Assembly (NCBI RefSeq): GCF_032118995.1
Contig: NC_092652.1
Span: 22,433,044 to 22,497,043, forward strand
Direction of reading: 5' to 3'
DNA: 64,000 nucleotides
Source of the DNA: Asterias amurensis
Taxonomy: Eukaryota; Echinodermata; Asteroidea; Forcipulatida; Asteriidae
Shown: positions 50,298 through 62,904 of the stretch, piece after piece
Position numbering within the stretch: the first letter of the stretch is position 1
How the letters are laid out: each line of letters starts with the position of its first letter
Translations under genes and position numbers: made by a program
The notes under the pieces: generated by a model
Told to the model about the DNA's origin: nothing
Databases searched by the model: none
Seen by the model: only the letters and a program-made list of their open reading frames with translations

Positions 50298-53200
50298 CTG
50301 TAAAAAAGGAAGAAAAAGAATAAGGAGAATGAATAATTAATCCATAGTTTGAAAGATTTCTATTGTGTTATATTTTGTTGACAACACTGGCCACCATTTT
50401 GTACGGGCGGTCTTGAAAATCACAACACATTAATAGAGTCATCTTCCTTCATTTGACTGTTTGTACATAAAATATTACAACAATGTGAGCTTACAATACA
50501 GGTAATCTAACAGATTCATTTTATACATTTTTTTTTTTCTTTTTTTGTTTTTTTTTTTAAAGCCGCTTGTACTTTTACCAACCACTGCTGTCAAAATTGT
50601 CGACCACTTAGTAATACCTTGTTATGGATAACGGCACAAGTTTTCCCCAGCCGTGCAGATTATTCAAATCATTTTGCAAAGCTATTTCTTTAAGCTTCAG
50701 TTTGATATGGGTAGAATGGTAATGAACCGTGGGAAAAGTAAAATAGCCCACGGAAAATGTCGGTTATATATTACATTTGTGATGATATTGTCCATAGAGT
50801 GAGATGCAACATGGACCATTATGGATGTATGGGAAACATGTCCGCAGAAAAGAACAGCAAATTACAAAAAGACAGTTGTGAGAATCTAGAATAGAATTTG
50901 ACACAACACCACGCCACTGCATCGCACCTACAAAAAATATCTATGAAACATAAAATAGATTTTTCAGTTAACCTCTATGAAGTGTTTTCGGCAAAACACA
51001 ACGTAAAGAGCTGAGCTGAGCTGAACGATTTTAATGTTTGAATGTTTTTACTGCGTGCGAGCATTCGAATTACTCTTTTTGGATCTAATTTCGATAGATA
51101 GAATTGAATTGAATGGCTTCATGTTCTCAAAGGAAAAAGAAAAAACAACATTACAACAACAAAAAAGGGTTACGAGAAAGTAAAAAGCTGTGATGAACAT
51201 AAATTTTAACTGACGTCTAGCTATTGTTCGCATGAAATTGAAAGATTTTCCCGCGCATATTATTTGATTCAAATAACTGAGTTGAATGGCTTCATATGTT
51301 CTCAAAAGAAACCAAACAAAACAAACACGCAAACAAACAAAAAATCCAATAAAAAGAAAAAAGCTGTGATGAACATAAATTTTAACTGTTGTCCATCTGT
51401 TTTCCACATGAAATGGAAAGATTTTCCCGCGCATATTATTTGATTAAATGAATTGAATTTAATGGCTTCATCTTCTCAAAAGAAAAAGAAAGACGTCAAT
51501 ACAAAACAAAACAAACAAAAGGGTTTGAGTAAACAGAAAAAAAGCTAAGATGAACATAAACTTTAACTGACGTCGACTTGTTTTCCGCATGAATTGGAAA
51601 GATTTTCCCGCGCATATTTGATTAAATGATTGGATAACAGGAATCACTCTTGCATAGCGCAGCTGCCGCGTCAAATTGGAAAATGCAAATTGGACAGTTA
51701 AAATGACAACCCCTTACGACAACAGACGTTGAAATTGGATCATTTAGATGTCAGTGTAAAACGCTTCCACGAGGATTAACAGGGATTGTTTTAACGGCGG
51801 TTTGTGTGCGTTTCTGGACAACCCCACGGGGCATGGCAACTTCCAAACAATTTGCTTCATATAACCTGCGTGTGTGTGACGGAGGAGTGAGTCCAAAAAC
51901 AAGACTCAACACATTACGAGAATTATTTTGAAACTGCTTTCTCTAGGGTATAATTATAGTCACTCGGTTCCCCTAAGGGCCCGGGTTACGCCATTTGCCG
52001 CGGATCTTTTTACTTTGATACAGTACGCCTGTAATTTGGATGTGTCTTTCGGCTGAGTGATAGGGGTACATCGTTCTTATAAATCGTCCATGCTGAATAA
52101 AATAGCGGGTGGGAAAAGAACCAATTTTGGTATGTACACATTTTGTCAGAATTTGAACAGTGGCGGGTATAATGGTTTTCATGTTCCACCGTGGTGTTAG
52201 AATTAATGGATTGTGGATCGAGAAAAAGATGTACGGTGGTTAAGTTTCCAATTCTGTAAAAGAAAAAATAAAGCTATAATAGCTGTTGCAATCAACTTAC
52301 CAACCAAAAGGACCGAGGGTATAAATGCAAACACACAAAAAGGTAGTTGCCTGACGTGTCGACCCTAGAGCAGAGTCTTTTTCGAAGGCTAAATTACAAC
52401 ACAGCACAACACACGTGAACGACTAAGTGTAACATCAAAAAGAAAAGGACTTTTAAAGACAGTGGACACTATTGGTAATTGTCAAAGACTAGACTTCACA
52501 GTTGGTGTATCTCAACATATGCATAAAATAACAAACCTGTGAAAATTTGAGATCAATCGGTCGTCGAATTTGCGAGATGATAATGAAAGAAGAAAAAACC
52601 CTTGTGTCACGAAGTTGTGTGCTTTCTGATGCTTGATTTCGAGACCTCCAAAAAAAATTATAAACTTGAGGTCTCGAAATCAAATTCGTAGAAAATTACT
52701 TCTTTCTCGAAAACTATGGCACTTCAGAGGGAGCCGTTTCTCATAATGTTTTATACCATCAACCTCTCCCCATTACTCGTCACCAAGAAAGGTTTTATGC
52801 TAATAACTATTTTGAGTAATTACCAAAAGTGTCCACTGCCTTTAAACTGCAAGAAAAGACATTGCAATCGTCATCATATAAGATTCTCAGGATCATGTAA
52901 CCACTGTAGGAGAAAACGACTGGAAGACATTTGACTTCCAATATGAAGTGTCATCTTGGGCAAGGGTAATCAGCAGTTAGCTAAGGATCAAGCCAGATCC
53001 GCCACTTGTTCAACCGTGGCATTTACGCCCAAACCATCATAACCAGCTGTTCACTAATAGACGAAATGGATGTGTCGGAATCGTTTTAAGTTCGGCAAAG
53101 AAAAGGTTTCTTTAGAGGCGAATGCTCATTTCGTCAGTCGCTGTGAAAACCCATTTCAAGTCATGCATTACCACCCACTCCCCCGTGCCCCCCCCCCCCC

Positions 53201-56200
53201 CCCCCTCCAAGTAGAAATCACAGTTGCATGTAGGGCGTCGGTGCTTTTGATGAAATTATAAACGATGACGTAACTTTAAAGGCCACGTCTGATCAGGCTT
53301 TAAGGATGCGGATGTATTTATATAAGTACATGACACAACACTGTGTGTATATCTACTTGCTAAAGGCCGATGCATATAGTTCGCCACTGTGTCACATCAT
53401 TTTTATGACACATGACCATAATGTAAAACAGTCGTTGTGCTGATAATAATAATAATAATAATAATAATTTATTTTTAATATAGCGTCTTACATGAAAAAT
53501 CTCAAAACGCTTTACAGAATTTTACATAATTATTATAAACATTAAGCTAAAAAGTGTAAACAAAACACAGCAAAGTTACATTGTATAATAAGAACGACAA
53601 AAACAAACAATGACAAACACCAATACGCGACAATCAACAATATAACACCACAGAAAAGGCAATGATAGAGTCAAACATAATATCTTTTAAAATGGGTTTT
53701 AAAAATATCAAAGTTGGTGATAATCCTCAAATGAATGGGTAAATTATCCCAAAGGGTGGGAGCATAAATAGAAAAAGCCCGATCCCCATAAGATTTGCTA
53801 TTGGCCCAAAGCCTATGGGGATCGGGCTTTTTAAGGAAAAATTAATTTTGACACCAACACAACTTCTAGTACGAATATGAGAAACATGAATTTCTCTCAT
53901 GTTTAAAGATCTTGAAATAAATAAATAAACAAATAAATAAATAATAAATACTTCATCATCACTGTCTGAAAAAAAATACATGTAGTTTATGTTACCTGAG
54001 GTGCACTGGGCTCTGTTTTTGTAGACCAGTGATGAGATTGCCGCGTCTCGGCCATGAGCTTCACCCACGGAGGGAGCTACAAGTTCAGGGCTGATGTTCC
54101 GGGCGAACGGGGACGTGCCTGTACGGCCACACATTCGCTGCTCGATGTTCATCTTGCTGAACTCAAAGGAGTTGCCTTCTAGGAACATCGCCATGTCGTT
54201 GAAGTCTTTGCACTGTTTTTGGAATTAAGAAGAGGGTGGATATTAAGTATTGTTTGAAGCTTTGCATGATGTGAAATATGAAGAAACTAAATGTAAATAA
54301 AATAGTAAACTTGCGGCTATACAACCATGTGTAAATCTCTTTTGAGGGTGCGCTCTCGACGTTTCGAACATTATACTCTGCCCGTCTTCAGGCTGGACTA
54401 CTGGTGGCGATTGAGCTTAAAGACACTGGACACTATTGGTAATTGTCAAAGACCAGTCTTCTCACTTGGTGTATCTCAACATATGCATAAAATAACAAAC
54501 CTGTAAACATTTGAGCTCGATTGGTAGTCGGAGTTGTGAGATAACTATGAAAGAAAAAAACACCGAAGTTGTGTGCTTTTAGATGCTTGATTTCGAGACC
54601 TCAAATTTTAAACTGGAGATCTCGAAATCAAATTCGTGGAAAATTACTTCTTTCTCGAAAACTACGTTACTTCAGAGGGAGCCATTTCCGACAATGTTTT
54701 TACTATTAACCTCTCCCCATTACGCGTCGCCGGGTAAGGTTTTATGCTAAAAATCATTTTGAGTAATTGGCAATAGTTTTCACTATATTAGTGTCGAATG
54801 AGGATGTATATTATAGGAGATTTGAGGTATTGCATGTTGAGGTATCAATATTTGGATTGTGATATAACACCATGTGTGATGATCTACTTGCCAGGTACGT
54901 TCTGTTGAGGACTTGTTTTGCTTGATATTCTATTACCACCGAGAAGATTTTATGGTTCTAATTGGTCTCAATGTTTCGACTAGCTTGCCATAGTCATCGG
55001 GTGGATATTGTAGTCCAAGTTCATAAATTACACCGCAACAGAATCCAACACTTATAACCTGTAGTTATTTAAGACCTTCCTCTCCACCTGCCAACACTTA
55101 TTGGCTCTGTGCGATAAACCTGTACCCCGCAGCATAGTCTGGTTTTAAATTGCTGCTTGTTTGCCTCTGGTCCTTGTTTTGTCCAGAAAACAGACAACAA
55201 CAAGTAATAAGTGTAACTCATATATTCTGTGGTTTGTTTAGTGTTGTGGCCAGTGCGTCACGGTGACGCTGTTCTAGAAATGAGGTGTCAATGCAAAAAG
55301 ATGACCAGCCAGTGAAAGACTTCCCTTGTATAGCGGAGCAAAATGCTGAACAAACGGTATCAGTTGATATTTTAAAATCACAGTTTGCTATATATCAGCA
55401 TTTAGTGTGCACAAAATAAGTTCAGTCTTAATTTCTTTGAATAAATTTCATTACACTATAGAAAAATCAAGACTTAACTAATCTTCTTAGAACTCGGGGG
55501 AGCGACTGTGTCGGGTGCGACCATGTTAGGGGAGACTTTGTCGAGGGCGACTCTGGTGGGGGCGACTCTGTGGGGGCGGGTTTGTTCATGGAGGGGCGAG
55601 CTTGCTGGGGGCGAACATGCTGGGGGAGACTTTGTGGGGCGACTATTGCCGGGGGCAAGATGACTATTATTATTATATTTATTATTATTATGTTTATTTA
55701 TTCGACCGATACAAACAATTAAGTTACAATAGCACAGGACAAACCATTAACGGAAAAACAATTATATAAAAAAGGAAGAAATAAGGAAAATAAATACAGA
55801 ATTATATAAATAAATGCAAAGTTGCTGGATAAATAATCCCTGTTAGCCGATTTGAGCCTCTCGATAGCTTTGCTAAACATATTCTTTATAGTCCTCTTAA
55901 TGTCCGTAAATAAAGTGGATGCTATGAGTTGCAAAAAGCTGCGTGGCACAAAAGCAAAGGTGTCCTTATAATTATGGAGGAAAACAAGGCATAAACCAGA
56001 GCAATAGAGCATAATCAGATGTTCGCTTGCCGCCACAAGGTGTGGTGGTTGGGCTCCATGCTCTATTTCGCACTGACACCTCAGCACTTCAAATTAAGAC
56101 GGCACTGGCTGATTTGTAGATTTCCTCGAACCAATACTTTCTCTTTTTGTGTGTTTAAATCTTTCCACTTTCAATTTCAGAGAGTCTAAACAAACGTCAA

Positions 56201-59200
56201 AAGGCTACACATCAAGAAGCTACCTACAACATAAACCATCTGTGTGTGTATTTTTTATCCAAAAAAAGGCAGGATTTCAAGACATTCGGGACATTGAATG
56301 TAGTTTATGTGATAATAACCGAAAGGTGAAAACAATATCCCTTTTCAAATTAACTTCCCCTTCGAACGGAAATATACCTTAAGCCTGGCTTCGTTGGTCT
56401 CCCTTCCGACAGCCATGTGCATTACGTTGATGTAACCGGGGAAGATACCAGCGAACGAACAGTTTCTTTCTCTTCCGTAATTGCTCAGTGTGAAGGCCCC
56501 GGATGTTTCAGCGATGAAGATGTTACAAGCTGTTCGCACACACAACAACCATGTTAATTGTTAACCGACATATTTATTGCTGAGAAGTGGGACAAGGAAA
56601 ACTGACTGTACAAAGATATCAATAATACACAAATAAGCCTCCATCTCTGTTTATTAATATTTACATAACATACACCTATATAACATATTGTGTAGATTCA
56701 CACAAATTTGCACATTATTAAAAAGGATAGACACCCATAAATACAAAATTGCGTCATCGAGATTAAAAAAATGGCAGCATCAGATTTGAGAGATACCGTA
56801 TATGACTCTATACTCAGTTTACATGAAAGGCAAAAGAAAACTCCCTTTCAGCCAGTTCAAACAAAGAAGTTAGAGTTTACCCAGCGCTTGGATTATTTAC
56901 AGATGAGTCTTGTTTTACTTTTATTCCGATAGATACATGTATTGACACTCGTTGCTAGTATCAAACTTATTTCTCTGGACCATCTTATTTGTCTAATCTG
57001 CCGTGCAGAATCCTGCAAACACAAACGGCCGACATCAAATAGATCCAATAAATTTATTTACAATGCGCAGATAGCAAACACAATTACGCGTGTATCATAT
57101 TATTGAGTTTGAGTGTTATCCAAGGACGACACAAAAACATCAAATATTGAGTGCATAGACTGGTATTGTAAGCATTCTAGACCTCTGTGTATTAATAGCC
57201 GCCATCTTTGATGAAACGTGCACGCGTGAAAGGATATCATTGGCTGAGAGTAGTGCGCACCGCGCGCAAGATGGTGGTCAATGACGTCATGTGAAATCTA
57301 TCTATTAAGTTGTCATCGCCACTGCAGTGTCGGGACTTGTAGTATTGTAACTTGTCATTTCCACCGTCGTGATACCTGTTATTTCATCATCATATTCAAC
57401 GTCGCAATTGTCTTCCCGTGTACCATTGTCACTATCATCGTTTTCAATGTCACAAATTGTAATTTTCAATATCATAAGCGTAATGTATAGTAAACCCCTT
57501 ACATGGTCAACATTGCTAAATGATAGGTCTTTACTGGCCACCAATGAGGGCGGTGCTTGGACTTGTGACGTTATCATGCAAGGGGTCTATACACCAAACT
57601 TTATTTGATGGAATGTGCTGTCTAATCTAGCCGTATATAATCTAGCCGGCTACATCAGCTACGGCTACGGCTAGATTTCCGCATGTTGAAGTATGGCACT
57701 TCTCTACCAACACCTTTAGTAAAAGCCTTATCCCCGTTGATGTCGCCACCAATTTGGATATGGTCCTTGTCTCTCTTGTTACAAAGGGGTGCGTTCATTT
57801 AGCTTCACTGGGTCTACCCACTCAGGTGAGCCCTTGACGAGAGCTACACGAACGATCACTCAACAATCTCGTAGTGACGTCGTTATCCTATAGGGCCAGC
57901 CCCCAAGTGACCCACTCCAAGAGCATGGCACTGGGGGCTGACCTGAGTGAGCACCTAGTATGACATCAAAAGCTATTCGAACGCACCGGGGCAGACCGGG
58001 GATGACCCAGGAAACTCACCCACTCTCTCTTCTTCTGATGATGACAGTCTTTTTACAAGTTAACGTCTACTTACGATCCTGGATGCTCTTGTGCTTAAAC
58101 AGCAACCTGAAGGCGGCTCCGGAGGGAGGAAACTGATACGTTAGCATGGCCACATTCTGAGAGGACACTAGTACACGGTTGCCTGTTTTACAGGGGCGGT
58201 TGACTCGTTCCTGTGACGTCAGTTCATGATCAGCTTCGGTTGGAAACACGCCCATCTGAAGCGCAACTCCGTCAAAGAACTGCATTGTTTGGGGATAGAC
58301 AAACAAAATAGGTCAAAACTTAGCTTGAGTTTATGGATTCCTTTGTCTTCTAAATCAATTTATATGTAAGAGATTATTTTCAAACTAGGGCACTATTGTC
58401 CTCCTTTCCTTTCCTATTTGTATTGGTCTGGTGTAACTGTTCCAAATAACTGTCATGAACGAGAATCATTGATATCGAACCATCCACGTAATAGTTCCCA
58501 TTTTTGTGAAGAATTGTGGCAAAAGCTTTTCTCATCGACGGTCCGGATTTATTTCATGAATACGCGGGAACTTATCACTACCCATTGCAAATAGCATGTT
58601 ATAGGTTTAACTTTTCTCCGTTGCAATATGAAACGAACAGAACAAATGTGAACAATCGTCTGCATAAGCCTTAAAGTGAGGAAATCTATAATAAAATTAT
58701 CAACAACAAACGTAACCTTTTTGTTTAATGAGAGGTAGAGTTGGATTTTACAAAGTCGATCTAGTTTGCTTGAAATGTGAAAGCCACTTGAAATTAATAT
58801 ATCTTTTAAGTAGAAGTGTTGGTTTCCAACAGAACAGGTTGTGCACAATGGGTTGGCACGGTCTCGGTGATTATGCACTTACTTCACTCATACTGAACTG
58901 TTTTTTATATATTACTCGTGTATATCTGACCTATATAAAAACATAATATTTGTTTAATAACGTAATATTATTGTTTTTGTATCTTGTTTAATTACCATCA
59001 ACTGATTAGTTGGTAAGACACTGCTCTTGTTGCAAGGGTCGTGGGTTCTAATCCTAACGAGTATAATATGACTGTAATATTGTTTTCACAGGACTCGGGG
59101 AAGTACTGATTGTACAGTGCTAACACACATCGGTGCATGGGTATAAACAAAAAAAAATTAATATTCTTTACTCCCGGTACAAATTTAACATCTCTTATCA

Positions 59201-59407
59201 ACAAACAAACAAACAATCAAACTTGTTTGAGAAATTATGGCAGCCATACCTCGATGAAGGAGTTATCAACGCATGGTAACTCCACCTCTACCAGTTCCAG
59301 TTCGACCACTGAATTAGCTCCGCTTATGAAGAGCCACGTGCAAGCATGAGCTTCATCTGCACGAATATAGTACTCGCCGGGTTGAGTGATGACGTCATAA
59401 GGGCACT
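50170..59407 (-). CDS. CRHBP: Corticotropin-releasing hormone-binding protein (5' end missing)
   Basis: Five exons: 59407-59250, 58279-58075, 56529-56378, 54212-53996 and 50297-50170. All phases agree, totalling 860 nt with a TAG stop at 50172-50170. The product matches human CRHBP from CLDML onward, including SSQNVAML (human SSQNVAMI), PCNIFIAETSGAFTL (human PCNVISQTPNGKFTL), RNCSF, and VRLVSSG (human VRMVSSG). CRHBP is a secreted CUB-like glycoprotein that binds CRH/urotensin-type peptides and limits their signalling. Five cysteine pairs of the family can be traced, plus one extra Cys. The signal peptide and first exon were not found below 64,000 and may lie beyond the window. Confidence 0.92.
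51090..51640. repeat. Tandem repeat, unit about 176-181 bp, three or more copies
   Basis: The landmark GATTTTCCCGCGCATATT occurs at 51244, 51420 and 51601. Each is followed by GAATTGAATGGCTTCAT-type sequence and AAAGCTGTGATGAACATAAA. It lies between the CRHBP last exon and the one before it. It generates repeated but meaningless minus-strand frames. Confidence 0.9.
52452..52846. mobile_element. MITE family 1 copy in a CRHBP intron
   Basis: TTTTAAAGACAGTGGACACT and AGTGTCCACTGCCTTTAAA. Full length with the GATTTCGAGACCTCC / GAGGTCTCGAAATC hairpin. Confidence 0.88.
53440..53530. repeat. (ATA)n and SINE-like tail
   Basis: A run of ATA units, then AATATAGCGTCTTAC and CTCAAAACGCTTTACAGAAT, similar to the ends of invertebrate SINEs. 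No tRNA-like head is visible. Confidence 0.5.
53996..54212 (-). CDS. CRHBP: CRHBP exon with extended loop
   Basis: Acceptor TTCCAAAAACAG, donor TCAG|GTAACA. It encodes CKDFNDMAMFLEG, FEFSKMNIEQRMCGR, then a loop ending NRAQCTSG. It aligns with human CEGIGDFVELLGG and LDPSKMTPLADLCYPF. The loop after MCGR is roughly 35 residues longer than in human and carries an additional Cys. Confidence 0.93.
54417..54790. mobile_element. MITE family 1 copy in a CRHBP intron
   Basis: TTAAAGACACTGGACACTAT on the left. The right end is degraded (GGCAATAGTTTTCACTA). The central hairpin is present. Confidence 0.82.
55487..55660. repeat. G-rich degenerate minisatellite
   Basis: Repeating GGGGGCGACTxTG units of about 15-20 bp. 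On the minus strand it reads as a Pro/Ser-rich frame without family resemblance. Runs of G on the plus strand could form G-quadruplexes. Confidence 0.75.
55661..56377. other. CRHBP intron, no feature beyond (ATT)n
   Basis: A short TATTATTA tract at about 55668-55700, then unremarkable AT-rich sequence up to the CRHBP exon at 56378. Confidence 0.5.
56378..56529 (-). CDS. CRHBP: CRHBP exon
   Basis: Acceptor TGTGCGAACAG, donor AAG|GTATAT. It encodes CNIFIAETSGAFTLSNYG and RNCSFAGIFPGYINVMHM, matching human NGKFTL and HRNCSFSIIYPVVIKI. One disulfide pair (PC and NC) is intact. Confidence 0.95.
57620..57700. repeat. Relic of the GGCTACGGCTAG MITE family
   Basis: TAATCTAGCCGG and AGCTACGGCTACGGCTAGAT resemble the interior of the 33938-34170 units. 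The termini are absent. Confidence 0.5.
57787..57990. mobile_element. MITE with GGTGCGTTC ends
   Basis: GGGGTGCGTTCATTTAGC on the left and TATTCGAACGCACCGGGG on the right are complementary. The interior has GGGCCAGCCCC-type palindromic GC stretches. Resembles hAT-type non-autonomous elements. Confidence 0.6.
58075..58279 (-). CDS. CRHBP: CRHBP exon with SSQNVAML
   Basis: Acceptor AAACAATGCAG, donor GATC|GTAAGT. It encodes FFDGVALQMGVFPTEADHE and VLVSSQNVAMLTYQFPPSG, collinear with human VFDGWILKGEKFPSSQDH and SSQNVAMIFFRVHEPG. Confidence 0.96.
58995..59145 (+). mobile_element. tRNA-derived SINE copy
   Basis: GATTAGTTGGTAAGACACTG and a decayed B box GGTTCTAATCC, then GGACTCGGGGAAGTACTGAT and CACACATCGGTGCATGGGTA. 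Inserted in a CRHBP intron. Same family as 2066-2260. Confidence 0.75.
59250..59407 (-). CDS. CRHBP: CRHBP most upstream exon found
   Basis: Acceptor TTGTTGTAG, donor GAG|GTATGG. It encodes CPYDVITQPGEYYIRADEAH, CTWLFISGA and ELPCVDNSFIE, aligned with human CLDMLSLQGQFTFTADRP and CAAFFISEP. The entering phase is 1, or 0 if the acceptor is two bases later. Confidence 0.92.
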
Positions 59408-59876
59408 CTACAACAACAGAATGACATAGATGGATGTTAGATTTGAGATTTTTTACGAGAGATGACACTGTCCTTTACATTATACAAACCACAGTTTAAT
59501 ACAGAACACAGTTTTAGAACAGCTTCGCTTTGAGACTTGAGGGCCCTTCAGCTAACACGCACGGCCACTCAGTGCGTGTTTTAAAACCCACGGGTTGAAC
59601 GGGTGGATTTTGTGATGAACGAATCCACGACCTCCTAGAATAAGAACAGGCGACCTTAACATGGAACTCTGCGCGAAGGAACATCGACGACTACACACGA
59701 ACCTTTTTCTATAGATTCGAGAATGTACTTTTAAACGTTAAACCACATTAGTTTCAGTTTTCATATTCTGTTGCCGTTTGGTCGTATTGCATATGGATTG
59801 TGTTTGTGTTTAGATATTTTCTAAAACTATACATAGTCAATATAGTCAATGTCATCACTGACCCCGGATAGAGCAC

Positions 59877-60025
59877 GAGGAGGGGGCACGTCCCCTGTCT
59901 CAAAATGACCCCACCCCTTCTCCAAACAAAATTAAATAAATAAAGAAAGAAAGAAAGTAATATATATAAACAAATATATATATCTACAGAGGAGGGGGCA
60001 CGTCCCCCTTCTCCAAACAAAAATA

Positions 60026-60092
<67 letters not shown>

Positions 60093-60125
60093 TAATATAT
60101 ATATATAAAATATATATATATCTGC
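59877..60125. repeat. Duplicated unit with (GAAA)n and (AT)n microsatellites
   Basis: GGAGGGGGCACGTCCCC, CTTCTCCAAACAAA, (GAAA)n and then TATATATA occurs twice in tandem (start about 59879 and 59992). The second copy has a longer GAAA run (about 70 bp). Confidence 0.85.
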
Positions 60126-60179
60126 AGGCAAAATAAATAAATAAGTAAATACATAAATCAATATAATTTATACACAAAT

Positions 60180-62510
60180 TATTGTAAGTTTTACCCTAAT
60201 TTTGCCGCTACAGGTTGAGCTTATAATCGTGTTGAGTTCATGTTAACGTCCACCCCAATCCTGTCCCGGTTTGTCATTCCAAACCTACTTCAACCCCCTG
60301 TTTGTATTCTCAAGATCTCATTCTGATGCTAGATTGAATTTCAGCTGGAAACCGATCTATAATTTGCCATGGATTACCATGTATTAACCTTTGTTTACAA
60401 GAAGAGTGACATCCAAGTGCCTTTTTGGCAGGCAAGATACTACACTGTTCACAAAGGGAAAATTTACATTTTGTGTCATTATTTCAACATTAATTCAAGA
60501 GTAATAAAAGTTAACAGCTTCGTTTCCTCAAAGGTTTATAAAAATCAAATAGTGCAATTTCCAAAAATTAATACACGATTTAATGTTATCTTCCATCATT
60601 GAGCAGTATATAAATAATGCCTGCCTAAATTCCATGCGCTATGGGCTTTGTGCGCCATACTTGTATAAAACGCTCATCTTCTTCTTTTTCAGAAGTGTGA
60701 AAAAAACGTATTTTATTCTTTATTTTTGTTGACTTTTAGTGTGTGATTATATGAATCATTTACTTTGCCATTTAACTAAAATTTAGTTGTGATTGCTATA
60801 AACCGTTACATATATAGTTTTTGTGTACACTTATGACAATCATGCCTGTTTCTTAGTGCCTCCACTCCCCCCACCACCACCACCACCACCCAAAAAAGAA
60901 GGGAGGGAAGAAAAAAGGAAAAAATGGGGGAGTAAATTGCACACGTTTTAGCAAGGTGTGGGCTTCATACAAACAAACGCAAGGCATGAGCTCCCGACAC
61001 GTCAGTCTTTGATGTTCAGAATAATCACATCGTTTCTCATGGTTCACCATTCCTATTTTGAAGGTTGTGAACACAAGTCAATCAAATAAAATCAGGTTAT
61101 GTGGCCCTGTTTTAGTTAAGCAAACGGAAAAGGGTTTATTACAACTATCATATTATGTTGGTATTGTGATGGGCGTGCATTTTGTGCATGTTTCGATTTC
61201 CTTTTCCAATGGACATAGTTGAAACATGTTTTCTTTCAATTGAATAGAACTGCATTTGATTGGAATGATATTTTTCTCGACATGGACATATTACATGATC
61301 TGTTAAATCTGACAGATTTTTGGATTGAGATTAGTCTTCTTCGCTCATTACCATAGTCATGTTAATTTTGTATTTGTTTTTTAACCTTTCTTAAAATGTT
61401 TCTGTTTATCCGGGGGCCTTGAGTGCTCTATTACCAACCATTTTTCTTTTAATAATTTTTTCTCACCTTGTGAACAATCAGTTGACAAACAGATAACACA
61501 AAAGACACGGCTCCTTTGTTACGCAAATTGAAATAATATTCCCTTCTGATAAAATATCAATTGACAAGGTCAGAATTTCACACAATGAATTTTACCACTT
61601 AAAAATCACTTCGGAAAGTGCTGTCTTTTTTTTAAAGATTATTTATTGATCGACCTAAATTTCACCTTTGTTATCAAAGAGGCACTTTAACTCCGCCGAC
61701 CGAGACCTAGTACTGTTCAAATGAAAACCTTCGACATGGCGGCTTGCTAGGAAGTCTTCAAAAAGACTCACTCAGATCATAAAAGCTTTATCTCATAATA
61801 GATAGGTTCTTTAAAGTCAGCCAGGGATTGCAAAGTCTTCAACTTGATAATAGCGGGACCTCCATTGGATGGTTTTTAAAACCGATTGAATTATTCCCGG
61901 AGAGTACCATTGAACGTTTTAAATCTGACATGAGGGGGTAGCAAATGAGCCTGACCGAGGGACAATTCATGTTAAACGGGAAAAGAATGGTCAATTAGAG
62001 AAAAACATTGATTGATTGCAGATGAAATTAATCGCAAGAAATTCAACTTTATGTCATGTTGTTATTTAGTATCACGTGCCAGCAGTTTGGTTAGCTCATT
62101 AATTGACATTAGTTTGGAAATCCTTTTTAATGGGCAATGTCTGCTGATTGACGGCGACCTACAGAATTGCTTATATAGAATGCTGAATCCTTTTTAGAAG
62201 AAAAGAAGATGTTTAACGGTTTAAGTATGTCTGTGGTTTTGGAACCGTTCCATTATGACAACCAAATACAAATGTAGGTGTGTGTACAATAAATCAAAGC
62301 TGTTTAAAATTCATTTTAAAAGGTGGTCGCGTTTTGGGGATGTCGCCGACAATCCGGAACGAATATTTTACGCAGGTTAACTTTAAATTTTGGGGCATAA
62401 AAACTGTTTTTTTTTTTACATTAACCCATTGCTTCGAAGTGAACTATTGCTCAAATTGAATCGTACTATCGAAAGCTGATTTCTTCAACCAAATGTTTGT
62501 TATTGCCATT
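60180..62510. other. Spacer, no gene seen
   Basis: Only short frames. I looked here on the minus strand for the missing CRHBP signal-peptide exon and did not find one. A TATATAAG-like box on the minus strand at about 62172-62180 is not followed by a convincing coding start. Confidence 0.45.
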
Positions 62511-62513
62511 AGT

Positions 62514-62904
62514 TTTAAAGGAACACGTTGCCTTGGATCGGACGAGTTGGTCAAAACAAAAGCGTTTGTAACCGTTTTTTATAAAATGCATATGGTTGGA
62601 AAGATGTTTTAAAAGTAGAATACAATGATCCACACAAGTTTGTCTCGAAATTGCGTGGTTTTCCTTCTACTGTGCGAACTAACATGGTCGGCCATTTATG
62701 GGAGTCAAAATTTTGACCCCCATAAATGGCCGACGTGTTAGTCGACGAGGTAAAAGGAAAACCACGCAATTTCGAGGCATGTTTGTGTGGATAATTGTAT
62801 TCTACTTTTACAACATCTTTCTACCCATATGCATTTTATAAAAAACTGTTACAAACGCTTTACAAAGACCAACTCGACCGATCCAAGGCAACGTGTTCCT
62901 TTAA
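62514..62904. mobile_element. MITE family 3 copy with central palindrome
   Basis: TTTTAAAGGAACACGTTGCC and GGCAACGTGTTCCTTTAA ends. At the centre (about 62689-62731) GGCCATTTATGGG and its complement surround GTCAAAATTTTGAC, so the whole unit is foldback. Confidence 0.88.

Noticed and set aside
59754..60177. Minus-strand Phe/Leu-rich frames of 80-135 codons
   Set aside because: Created by (GAAA)n and (AT)n microsatellites.
60853..61074. Minus-strand frame with several Cys, considered as the missing CRHBP first exon
   Set aside because: No signal peptide, no match to the human N-terminus, and no donor with the required phase.
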